Shown: positions 20,434 through 28,385 of the stretch, piece after piece
Numbering within the stretch: position 1 is the stretch's first letter
Layout: each line of letters begins with the position of its first letter
From: a virus
Length of the DNA: 38,104 bases
Direction: 5' to 3' (one strand)
Virus record (IMG/VR): IMGVR_UViG_3300033550_000013
Location: 1-38,104 of that record
Translations under genes and position numbers: made by a program
The notes under the pieces: generated by a model
Seen by the model: only the letters and a program-made list of their open reading frames with translations
What the model was told of the DNA's origin: nothing
Databases searched by the model: none

Positions 20434-21135
20434 ATGACCTGCCTGACCATCATCCAGGATGTATGCCAGCGGATTAACCTGCCGAATCCTAGTTCGGCGG
20501 CTCAGTCTACTGATCCCGCAATTCTTCAGCTAGTCGCGCTGGCAAACAAAGAGGGTGAATGGCAGTCTAATAAAGACTGGCAGGTGCTGACCAAGGAAAC
20601 GTCGTTTATCACAACGGCGGTTCAGCTTCAGACCACGCTTGACGTCACGGCGCCCGGTCTGAAGAACATTATCAATGACACGATCTGGAACCGCGACCTG
20701 CGTCGGCCTGTATATGGGCCGATGACGGCCCAGCGTTACCAGCAGGTCCAGGCGGCTGTATTTGTCGGCCCATGGAACCAATTCATCATCCAGCAGAACC
20801 AGATTCTGTTCTTCCCAGTGCCTTCACCCGGGCAAACGTGCTGGTTTCAGTACACCACGCAGAATTGGTGCGAATCGGCGGGTGGAATCGGTCAAAGCCG
20901 CTTCACGATGGACGATGATGTTTTGCTGCTTCGCGAAGATCTGTTCAAACTCGGGCTTGAGTGGCGCTGGAAGAAGGCCAAAGGTCTGGAATACGCGCAA
21001 GAATTTGCCGACTACGAAACCTTTATGGCCGACGCCTACGCGCGAGATGGCACGAAAGACATTATCAACATGGGATCTGCCCGGTACGACATCTACCCGG
21101 GGATTTTAGTCCCTTCGGGCTCTTGGCCGGTGTAA
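20434..21135 (+). CDS. Head-tail adaptor (tail tube A-like)
   Basis: The product has 233 residues. The helical N-terminus (MTCLTIIQDVCQRINLPNPS), WQSNKDWQVLTKE at about residues 44-56 and the C-terminal helices resemble the adaptor ring below podovirus portals (T7 gp11, P22 gp4 role). It is followed directly by the nozzle gene, as in other podoviruses. It would attach the tail to the filled head. Confidence 0.75.
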   Translation: MTCLTIIQDVCQRINLPNPSSAAQSTDPAILQLVALANKEGEWQSNKDWQVLTKETSFITTAVQLQTTLDVTAPGLKNIINDTIWNRDLRRPVYGPMTAQRYQQVQAAVFVGPWNQFIIQQNQILFFPVPSPGQTCWFQYTTQNWCESAGGIGQSRFTMDDDVLLLREDLFKLGLEWRWKKAKGLEYAQEFADYETFMADAYARDGTKDIINMGSARYDIYPGILVPSGSWPV

Positions 21136-21138
21136 AGC

Positions 21139-22683
21139 ATGGTACGCCGCGCCGTTCAACCAGTCGTCAAGCAGCAAGTATCCCGCACCACTTCTATTCC
21201 TGCTCCCACAGGCGGATGGAATGCGCGGGATAACATCGCATCGATGGAGCCGCAAGATGCGGTCATCATGCAGAACTTCTTTCCAGCCACGACCTCTGTG
21301 CAGCTCCGACAGGGATCGACCAATTGGGCGACTGGTCTAGGTAATCAGGTAAATTCCCTGATGGTCTATAACCCCACGCTTGGGACATCCAAGATGTTCG
21401 CGGCGGCGGGCGGGAATGTCTACGACGTAACCGCACAAGGCCCTGTCGGCGCCCCTGTGCTGACCAGCCAGACCAGCGATAAGTGGCAGTACATAAACTT
21501 TGCCAATGCGGGTGGCGTTCATCTCTTGATGGTAAATGGGTCGGATTCGGGCCAGAAGTACGATGGCACGACCTGGAGCGCAATGGCGCTGACTGGCGCC
21601 AGTTCTGCCGACATGATCCATATCGACCGGTACGCTAACCGTGTCTGGATGATCCAGAAGCAGTCTCTGTCGGCTTGGTATCTCGCGGTTGGCGCCATCC
21701 AAGGGGCTGCGACTCTGTTTGACCTGACGCCTGTTTTCAATCGTGGCAGCTATCTTGTCGCATTGGGCGTCTGGACCGTAGACGCGGGCGACTCGTCAGG
21801 CATGACGGATTATCTATGCTTCGTCACCAATCAGGGCGAAGTGGCGATCTATCAGGGGACAGACCCGAGTCAGGCTACGACTTTCAGCAAGAAGGGCGTA
21901 TGGCGGCTGGGCGCCCCGATGGCTACGCGCTGCCTGATGAAATATGGTGGTGATCTGCTGTATATCGGTCGGGATGGTCTTGCGCCATTTACAAAGGCTC
22001 TCGCATCGTCGCGCGTCAATACTCAGGTTAATCTAACCGGAAAAATCGACGGCGCGATTAATGTCGCAACCAATACATACGCTGGACTGTTCGGGTGGCA
22101 AATCGCTTTCTTGCCAGACAACAATATGCTTATCCTGAATATCCCTGTATCAGTCGGGAATCAGGAGCAGTATGTTATGAATACCATTACCGGCGCATGG
22201 TGTAGATTTACTGGATGGGCAGCTAACTGCTGGGATCTGTTTAATGAGCAGATTTATTTCGGCGGAAACGGAACTGTTGTAAAGGCGTGGGACGGCTCGT
22301 TTGATGATAATGGGTCTTCCATTATAGGGGAGTGCCTGCAAGCGTTCTCCTACATGGGGTCATCCCAACTTAAGCAGTGGGTGATGGCTCGCCCTATTAT
22401 CCAGACTAACGGCGCTCCTGGTATTCAGATGGGATTCAATGTCGATTACGACACGACTCCCCCTGTAGGTACACCTGGATTTTCTCAGCCCACTTATGGG
22501 ATATGGGATTCGGGGTTATGGGACGTCGCGCTGTGGGGTACTGATTCGCTCGTTCGCAAGGACTGGCAATATATCAGCGGGGTAGGGTATGCCGGCGCTC
22601 TACATTTTAGAATCGGCGCACTCGACTGCTCGGTAAATTGGGCCAGTACGGACTTTCTGATGAGGGATGGGGGCGTTCTTTGA
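21139..22683 (+). CDS. Tail nozzle / stabilisation protein
   Basis: The product has 514 residues. TSIPAPTGGWNARDNIASME near the start and repeated beta-propeller-like strands (VLTSQTSDKWQYINFANAGG; YLCFVTNQGEVAIYQGTDPS) match the nozzle proteins of podoviruses (P22 gp10, T7 gp12 role). The nozzle carries fibres and closes the tail tip. It lies immediately after the adaptor. The stop overlaps a TTG start. Confidence 0.8.
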   Translation: MVRRAVQPVVKQQVSRTTSIPAPTGGWNARDNIASMEPQDAVIMQNFFPATTSVQLRQGSTNWATGLGNQVNSLMVYNPTLGTSKMFAAAGGNVYDVTAQGPVGAPVLTSQTSDKWQYINFANAGGVHLLMVNGSDSGQKYDGTTWSAMALTGASSADMIHIDRYANRVWMIQKQSLSAWYLAVGAIQGAATLFDLTPVFNRGSYLVALGVWTVDAGDSSGMTDYLCFVTNQGEVAIYQGTDPSQATTFSKKGVWRLGAPMATRCLMKYGGDLLYIGRDGLAPFTKALASSRVNTQVNLTGKIDGAINVATNTYAGLFGWQIAFLPDNNMLILNIPVSVGNQEQYVMNTITGAWCRFTGWAANCWDLFNEQIYFGGNGTVVKAWDGSFDDNGSSIIGECLQAFSYMGSSQLKQWVMARPIIQTNGAPGIQMGFNVDYDTTPPVGTPGFSQPTYGIWDSGLWDVALWGTDSLVRKDWQYISGVGYAGALHFRIGALDCSVNWASTDFLMRDGGVL

Positions 22684-23192
22684 AGCGCATTATCTGGGAC
22701 GATTCTGATCGAGTGGTGAAATGGACGGCCCGTAAAATGGGTGAGGAAACCATTCATCGCTCGAAAGGGATCGGACTGGAGATGGATGGCGAGTTGATTG
22801 CGGGTGTTGTTTTTGCGGACTACGATGGGCATAACGTCTTGATGCATGTGGCATCAAATGAAACACGGCACTGGATGACGCCCGCATATCTGGCATTTTG
22901 TTTCCATTACCCGTTTTTGCAGCTAAAATGCCAACGGATTACCGGACTTGTCCGGGCAGAAAATTTGGATGCTCAGAGATTTGACGAGCATCTTGGCTTC
23001 ATCCGCGAGGGACGACTCCGCCGCGCATGTGCCGATGGAACAGACATGATTGTATACGGCATGCTCAAAGAGGAATGCCGGTTCCTGACAGGCAAATACC
23101 ATGCGGCATTACTTGATTACCTCGGACTCCCCCGAACTACCGATCCTGGCATTTCGCAAGGCTCTCGGGAAGAATCGTCCTGCCACGCTTGA
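22680..23192 (+). CDS. GNAT-fold acetyltransferase-like protein
   Basis: The product has 170 residues. No ATG fits. TTG 22680 overlaps the nozzle stop (TTGA) and lies after a G-run. The sequence reads as a GNAT: a beta strand with MDGELIAGVVFADYDGHNVL, then an RITGLVRAENLDAQRFDEHLGFIREG-type acetyl-CoA-binding and C-terminal segment split between 22930 and 23020. Homologous genes occur among tail genes of several podoviruses. The substrate is unknown and may be a virion or host protein. The end overlaps the next gene by 92 bases. Confidence 0.75.
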   Translation: MKRIIWDDSDRVVKWTARKMGEETIHRSKGIGLEMDGELIAGVVFADYDGHNVLMHVASNETRHWMTPAYLAFCFHYPFLQLKCQRITGLVRAENLDAQRFDEHLGFIREGRLRRACADGTDMIVYGMLKEECRFLTGKYHAALLDYLGLPRTTDPGISQGSREESSCHA

Positions 23193-24312
23193 AGGCATTG
23201 GCGGTGGCAAGGGTGGTGGCTCTTCCCCTAGCGCCCCGGACCCTTGGACCGTCGCAGCCGCTACTACGTCTGTTAATCGAGATGCAGCCGCCTATAACAA
23301 GGCGCTGAACCTCAACAATTACAGCAACCCATTTGGCGGTCAGCAGTCGTCCATTTCTGGCTACGATGCCAGTGGAGCCCCGATCTATCAGACCAATGTT
23401 TCTGCCAATCCCCAACTCCAGGCGGCGATGCAGGGGCTTTTGGGGCAGGTAAGCGGTAGCGGGGACATGATTGCCGGCGCCAATAATGTATATAACGACT
23501 TCGGCAATCAGTATGCCGGCCTCGGAAATCAGTTCGCTGGCCTAGGTTCACAGATCGATCCTCAGCGCGCGCAGCAATTCGCACAGCAAGGTCAGGATGC
23601 CTATTACAAATCGGCAACGTCCTACCTTGACCCGCAATATTCCCAGCAGCAGGAGTCCTTGGATGCGAAGCTGGCCGCTCAAGGGCTCGCCCCGGGATCG
23701 CAGGCATATAACAATGCCATGGGGAATTTCCAGCGTGACAAGGACTTTGCGTATAGTCAGGCACAAAACAACGCCATTACGCAGGGGCAGCAGATGGGCC
23801 TCAACCAGATGGCCGCGCAGAACCAGAACATCAATCTGCAAGCCGGATTGCTCGGGCAACAGGCTGGACTTCTTGGGCAGCGTACTGGCTTGACGCAACA
23901 GCAAGTTGGAAACTCCCAGATTCCGTACTCAAATCTCCAGTCTATCGCCGGGCTGATCCCTGGCTATTCTGGTCCGGCAACCAGCAGCATTAATCCCGCT
24001 GATATTGGCGCGTATATGAACAATGCCTATCAAGGGCAATTGGGCCAGTACAATGCGCGCCAGCAAGGCTCAAACCAATTCACCAGCGGCCTGATGGGCC
24101 TAGGCGGCACACTTGGCGCGGCCTACCTGATGTCTGACGCTCGGGTGAAGCGTGATATTCGCAGGATTGGCGAATGGAACGGCACGCCGGTCTATAGCTA
24201 CCGCTATGTATTCGAGACGAAGCGCCGGATTGGCGTTCTGGCCCAAGAGGCTCCCAAGCATGCAGTGAGTAACTTCGCGGGCGTGCTGATGGTCGATTAC
24301 AGGAGCCTGTAA
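23101..24312 (+). CDS. Gln/Asn-rich virion protein with C-terminal S74 chaperone domain
   Basis: The product has 403 residues. A Gly-rich N-terminal linker (GGGKGGGSSPSAPDPW at about 35-50) is followed by a long Gln/Asn/Gly helical region with repeats such as GNQYAGLGNQFAGLGSQ. About residues 345-403 (SDARVKRDIRRIGEWNGTPV, RIGVLAQEAPKHAV, VDYRSL) are an S74 intramolecular-chaperone domain, which folds trimeric fibres and cleaves itself with a Ser/Lys pair. It is probably an ejected or tail-tip protein. ATG 23101 overlaps the GNAT gene. Confidence 0.75.
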   Translation: MRHYLITSDSPELPILAFRKALGKNRPATLEGIGGGKGGGSSPSAPDPWTVAAATTSVNRDAAAYNKALNLNNYSNPFGGQQSSISGYDASGAPIYQTNVSANPQLQAAMQGLLGQVSGSGDMIAGANNVYNDFGNQYAGLGNQFAGLGSQIDPQRAQQFAQQGQDAYYKSATSYLDPQYSQQQESLDAKLAAQGLAPGSQAYNNAMGNFQRDKDFAYSQAQNNAITQGQQMGLNQMAAQNQNINLQAGLLGQQAGLLGQRTGLTQQQVGNSQIPYSNLQSIAGLIPGYSGPATSSINPADIGAYMNNAYQGQLGQYNARQQGSNQFTSGLMGLGGTLGAAYLMSDARVKRDIRRIGEWNGTPVYSYRYVFETKRRIGVLAQEAPKHAVSNFAGVLMVDYRSL

Positions 24313-25112
24313 TGGGCCTCGGAAGCAACATCTTCGCATCTGGCAACCACGATTCAATCCTTGGGAATTTCGGCAAGAAGTTCCAGAAATACACGGACCC
24401 TATCGCCATGATTCCTGGCGTGGGCGACAAGTGGGTAAATCTGACTTCGGTCGAGATTCCGCGTATGTCGAATACGGCTCTATCCAAGGTGATGACGCCA
24501 TTCGACCGGGTAGACGAGACGATTAACCCGGTCCGGCGTTATATCCCTGCGGTGGACAAGATCGGGGATGTCGTACGGGACAAGCCCGCCAGCGCGCTAG
24601 GCACGGCTGCTGGCGCCTTCTTCGGGGGCGGTGCACTTCTGGGTGGGCTAGGGGCTGGTGGTGCCGGTGGTGGTGCAGCGGCGGCCGGTGGTGGTGCTGG
24701 CGGCGCCGGGGCAGGCGGACTAGGCGCGGCTGGCTACGGCGGCGGCATTGGCAGCTCGGTCCTGCCTGGCATCTTCGAAGGCGGCACGGTAGGCACAGGC
24801 GCCTTGGGTGGCAGCGGTATGTTCGGCGGTTCACTTGGGACTGGCACGCTGGCTGGATCAAGTGCGCCATTGTTCTCCAGCACAGGGTTCCTTGGCTCTG
24901 GTGGGGCTGGCCTGTTTGGCGGTAATGGGCTGTCAACCATGCAGAAGGGGCAACTGTTCCAGCAAGGTATCAACGCACTGAGTCCGCAACAGAATCAAGG
25001 CACGATTCAGCCTCAGCAACAGCAGCAGATGAACTTCAATCGCCCTACGGCGACTGTAACCAATCCCGATCAAAACGCGGAGCTAATCCGCCTTCTCTTG
25101 CAGAACAGGTGA
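24312..25112 (+). CDS. Gly-rich internal virion protein candidate
   Basis: The product has 266 residues. The first 90 residues are ordinary helix. About residues 95-200 are dominated by Gly/Ala repeats with membrane-like patches (GTAAGAFFGGGALLGGLGAG). The end is Gln-rich. Such composition is typical of ejection proteins that enter the cell envelope with the DNA. The start shares TAATG with the previous stop. The function is inferred from position. Confidence 0.6.
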   Translation: MGLGSNIFASGNHDSILGNFGKKFQKYTDPIAMIPGVGDKWVNLTSVEIPRMSNTALSKVMTPFDRVDETINPVRRYIPAVDKIGDVVRDKPASALGTAAGAFFGGGALLGGLGAGGAGGGAAAAGGGAGGAGAGGLGAAGYGGGIGSSVLPGIFEGGTVGTGALGGSGMFGGSLGTGTLAGSSAPLFSSTGFLGSGGAGLFGGNGLSTMQKGQLFQQGINALSPQQNQGTIQPQQQQQMNFNRPTATVTNPDQNAELIRLLLQNR

Positions 25113-25115
25113 CCC

Positions 25116-25424
25116 ATGCAGGCTATTACGTCTTCGTTTCAACCTCGCGGTGGCGCAGCCAGCACGAACAATATCGCAGTTACGGCTGCGGCCCAAAGCA
25201 TGCCGCTCCCCATCATTGCAGTAGAGGGCGTCACCGTCCGACTGGTAAATGCGGGTACGCAAACCGTGTTTATTGCCTTTGCGGGCACGGCGACTGTCGC
25301 TACCTCAATGCCGATGCTGGCGAACACCATTGAAACTTTCACGTTTCCACAGGGGGCGGTGATCTCGGTTATCGCAGCCGGAACGGGCTCCACTCTGTAC
25401 GCCACGTTCGGGGACGGTCAATAA
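25116..25424 (+). CDS. Small beta-rich virion protein, 102 aa
   Basis: The chain is nearly all beta-prone, with no charged helices (VRLVNAGTQTVFIAFAGTAT; TLYATFGDGQ at the end). It reads like a small jelly-roll or fibre-tip domain. It is the first of four consecutive beta-rich genes. The TAATG junction links it to the next gene. Not recognised. Confidence 0.65.
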   Translation: MQAITSSFQPRGGAASTNNIAVTAAAQSMPLPIIAVEGVTVRLVNAGTQTVFIAFAGTATVATSMPMLANTIETFTFPQGAVISVIAAGTGSTLYATFGDGQ

Positions 25425-25921
25425 TGCTGCGCGCTGTCGCTGGCGGATCAGGGGGCGGCGGGGCCGTTCCCACGAACGTCCCTACGGTTCTGGCGCAGGG
25501 CGGACAGGTAACGCTTACCGGCACGCTGACAAAGACGGCGATGGCGACGATTCCTATCCCGGTATTGAGCGCTAACAGCGTGTTGGAAATCCGTACTGAG
25601 TACGAGCACACCGCCAATACAAACCAGAAGGCGTACTCAATCCAGTTCGGTGCCAGTGACATTGTTCCTGCTTTCACTACGAATGCCGCTTCAAGCTTTG
25701 CCTGCTCCCTTGAATACATCATCGCTAATAAGAATGGCCTGACTTCTCAGTACAACAGATTCAAAGGCAACCAAGCGGGTAGCACAGCGACGTTTTTCGA
25801 CAACGATAACCGCGCGGTGAATACTGGTGTCACACAGAGCCTAGTGATCTATGCGCAACTAGCCAATGTTGCCGACACAATCACATTGCAGTCCTATACC
25901 GTATCGCTGCTTAACCCGTAA
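25424..25921 (+). CDS. Beta-rich appendage protein candidate, 165 aa
   Basis: A Gly-rich N-terminal linker (MLRAVAGGSGGGGAVPTNVP) precedes a beta domain (VLAQGGQVTLTGTLTKTAMA; ADTITLQSYTVSLLNP at the end). The start MLRA is shared with the next protein. It may be a receptor-binding or decoration subunit; no family recognised. Confidence 0.6.
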   Translation: MLRAVAGGSGGGGAVPTNVPTVLAQGGQVTLTGTLTKTAMATIPIPVLSANSVLEIRTEYEHTANTNQKAYSIQFGASDIVPAFTTNAASSFACSLEYIIANKNGLTSQYNRFKGNQAGSTATFFDNDNRAVNTGVTQSLVIYAQLANVADTITLQSYTVSLLNP

Positions 25922-25933
25922 GGAAGAATAAAA

Positions 25934-26269
25934 ATGTTGAGAGCAACAGCACAAGCGGCGCCGGGAACGACAGGAGGGCAATTTACCTCATTCGCGGCTG
26001 CTACGCGCTTAGTTTCTACCGCGACAACAGCGACGACTTCTGACTATACGATCCGCGCTGATGCGACTGCGGCGGCATTCTCGGTAACGCTTCCTGCGGT
26101 TCCCATTCGCGGGCAGGTTATCAATGTCAAGAAAATAGATGCGTCGGCTAATGCCGTGACCGTGGATGGAAACGGCGCCAATATTGATGGCACCGCGACC
26201 AAAAGCATTGGAACCCAATACACCACGATTACTGTCCAATACAACGGGACAACATGGGATGTCCTGTGA
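25934..26269 (+). CDS. Fibre-tip-like beta domain protein, 111 aa
   Basis: After an N-terminal Ala/Gly linker (MLRATAQAAPGTTGGQF) comes a domain with VTLPAVPIRGQVINVKKIDA, NAVTVDGNGANIDGT and a final YNGTTWDVL. This is a motif set common at the C-terminus of phage tail fibres. Here it is a stand-alone protein, which suggests a separate attachment subunit. Confidence 0.7.
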   Translation: MLRATAQAAPGTTGGQFTSFAAATRLVSTATTATTSDYTIRADATAAAFSVTLPAVPIRGQVINVKKIDASANAVTVDGNGANIDGTATKSIGTQYTTITVQYNGTTWDVL

Positions 26270-26293
26270 TGCCCGAGAACAAGGACAATAATC

Positions 26294-26749
26294 ATGAGCT
26301 ATCTTGCAATGCCGGTGGCGCTGGATGTAGTAGACACATCCGCGACAATAAATCCCCCTGGAAGTCCCGCGCCATTGGTGGTGCCAACGATAAATCAGGT
26401 ATTGAATTGCCAGTACGACAACACGACCGGGGTGGTAACACTTCTCCAGTCTTGCACGTACACGTTTGAGTTTCAGTTTCTGTCCAGTTCACTGCTGGGC
26501 GGCAGAATGAATTTCTTTGCGGAAGCCGATACAGGAAGCGGGTTTCAAACGATAATGAATTCCGGGCGTACGGATTTCGCACAGATTCTGACCAACAAAA
26601 TGATTAACTTCGGGGCTACTCGGTATTTTGCTCAGGGCACCAAGTTGCGCTGTAATGTGTATGGGTCCGGGTTCACGCTGAATACGTTTTCGCTACCCGG
26701 TGTTGTCGGTGTGGTATGCCCGGCGATACGAATTACCATGACGAACTGA
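26294..26749 (+). CDS. Beta-sandwich virion protein candidate, 151 aa
   Basis: Almost all beta-prone (YTFEFQFLSSSLLGGRMNFF; TKLRCNVYGSGFTLN), it resembles a TNF/C1q-like or jelly-roll head domain. AAGGAC lies well before ATG 26294. It is the last of the four-gene beta-rich block. The function is inferred from context only. Confidence 0.6.
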   Translation: MSYLAMPVALDVVDTSATINPPGSPAPLVVPTINQVLNCQYDNTTGVVTLLQSCTYTFEFQFLSSSLLGGRMNFFAEADTGSGFQTIMNSGRTDFAQILTNKMINFGATRYFAQGTKLRCNVYGSGFTLNTFSLPGVVGVVCPAIRITMTN

Positions 26750-26750
26750 T

Positions 26751-28385
26751 ATGGCTACCTCCGCAGGCTTTACCGTCCTCCCTCAGTATCAATCGAATCT
26801 GTATGACCTACAGACGAAGCAGGCGCTTGCTCAGGCTCTGATTCAGAATGGCATGAAAGGGAACGTGGATGCTTATCGCCCTGCTGGTGGCGGGTATCAA
26901 TACGTCCCTACTTATGGGGTAGGTGCGGGGCTTACTCAGCTCGCATCCGCTCTGGGCGGTGCGTTGCTACAGAAACAAGCAAGCGCAGAACTTTCTGATC
27001 TTGGTCGTCAGCAGTGGCAGGCTTTGACTGGTGCGCCGGCAGCGTCGACTACACAATCGGCCCAACCGACTGTCGAGCAACTTGCCGCATCGATGCAGGG
27101 CGGCGGTGGTCCGACGAATGCTAATGCTGCAAATCTCGCTACGGCGATGAATAAGCCTCAGTCGCAAGTACAGCAACAAGCGGCACCGTTGCAGCCTGGC
27201 GGCCAGCTTAACCCTGCCGGCATTCCCGTTGGCGTAGCTGCTCAGGAGTATCTGCGCGACCCGGATAAGTATATTGACAGGTTTGTGGCACCTTTCTATA
27301 AGCCCACTGAATCCACGCTTCTTGGCCGTCAGGCAGGCTTGAGCCCTGAGCAGATTTCCCAAGCCAACGCCGGACGCATTCAGCAGCAGAACTATATTGC
27401 TCCGGTTGCTGGTGGTCCGGGACAGGTGTACCGGAATCCTTCTAATGTACGCGAAGTTCTCGCCCAAAATCCGAACGTTGGCGAAGGCATGGAGGTTGTT
27501 ACCCGGGCGGATGGCTCGCAAATGGTTATCCCAATTGCTGGGTACACAGGGGCGAAACGCGCCATCTCTGCGGCGGAGGCTGGCGGCAAAGCCCAATACG
27601 AGACGCTTACCGGTGTCGATGCGCAAGGCAATCCGGTATTCACTACCAAAGCGGCTCAAGCGGAAGGCTCGGGGCAGGCGGGTCAACCCGCAGCAGGACG
27701 ATTCGCCGGCTATCAGCCTCCGGGGCAAATTCGCCCGGGCTTGTCGCCTGCCGAGCAGGTTGGGCAAACGAAGCTCGCAGAGGGCAACGCGGCCAATTAC
27801 AACACGCTCAAGGACACGGCAGGCAACTCTGCCGAGCGCACGAACATCCTTGATACGCTCGAAGCCTATGCCAATGGCCGCACGCAATACGGACCGGGCT
27901 GGACTGGTCGTATCGAGAACCTGGCCGCGATCAACTCCAAGCTCCCTAGCGGGCTCGCCTTTGGGAGCAACGATGTCAGCAATGCTCAAGTAGTCCAGAA
28001 GCTCGCTTCAAACCTGATCCAGCAATACCAGAAGTCGATGGGCGGGACTGGCACGGATAAGCAAATGGATCTGGTCATGCATGGCACGCCAGGTGCAGAC
28101 ATGACCAACAAGGCGATGCTTGAGGTTATTCCCAAGCTCAAGTCTATGGAGTTGGCATTGCAAGCCAAGGCTAACGCGGCGGATAACTTCCTCGCGGCGA
28201 ACAACAATAACCCTGCCGCACTGAACAAGTTTGAGACGGAATGGCGCAAGTCATATGACCCGCGTATCTACCAACTCTCGATGATGACGCCTGAGCAGCG
28301 GGCCGCATTCATGAGCCAGCAGAAAGACGCTTCGCAATTGAAAACGAAGGTGCAGACCTTCCTGCAAAATCAGTGGGTGCAGTAA
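26751..28385 (+). CDS. Internal virion (ejection) protein candidate
   Basis: The product has 544 residues. It has an N-terminal helical part with Gln/Ala repeats and a Pro/Gly-rich middle. The helical C-terminal domain (LVMHGTPGADMTNKAMLEVI; MMTPEQRAAFMSQQKDASQL) is of the type found in podovirus ejection proteins. It lies directly before the transglycosylase-bearing gene, as the paired inner-core proteins of T7/P22-like phages do. Confidence 0.65.
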   Translation: MATSAGFTVLPQYQSNLYDLQTKQALAQALIQNGMKGNVDAYRPAGGGYQYVPTYGVGAGLTQLASALGGALLQKQASAELSDLGRQQWQALTGAPAASTTQSAQPTVEQLAASMQGGGGPTNANAANLATAMNKPQSQVQQQAAPLQPGGQLNPAGIPVGVAAQEYLRDPDKYIDRFVAPFYKPTESTLLGRQAGLSPEQISQANAGRIQQQNYIAPVAGGPGQVYRNPSNVREVLAQNPNVGEGMEVVTRADGSQMVIPIAGYTGAKRAISAAEAGGKAQYETLTGVDAQGNPVFTTKAAQAEGSGQAGQPAAGRFAGYQPPGQIRPGLSPAEQVGQTKLAEGNAANYNTLKDTAGNSAERTNILDTLEAYANGRTQYGPGWTGRIENLAAINSKLPSGLAFGSNDVSNAQVVQKLASNLIQQYQKSMGGTGTDKQMDLVMHGTPGADMTNKAMLEVIPKLKSMELALQAKANAADNFLAANNNNPAALNKFETEWRKSYDPRIYQLSMMTPEQRAAFMSQQKDASQLKTKVQTFLQNQWVQ

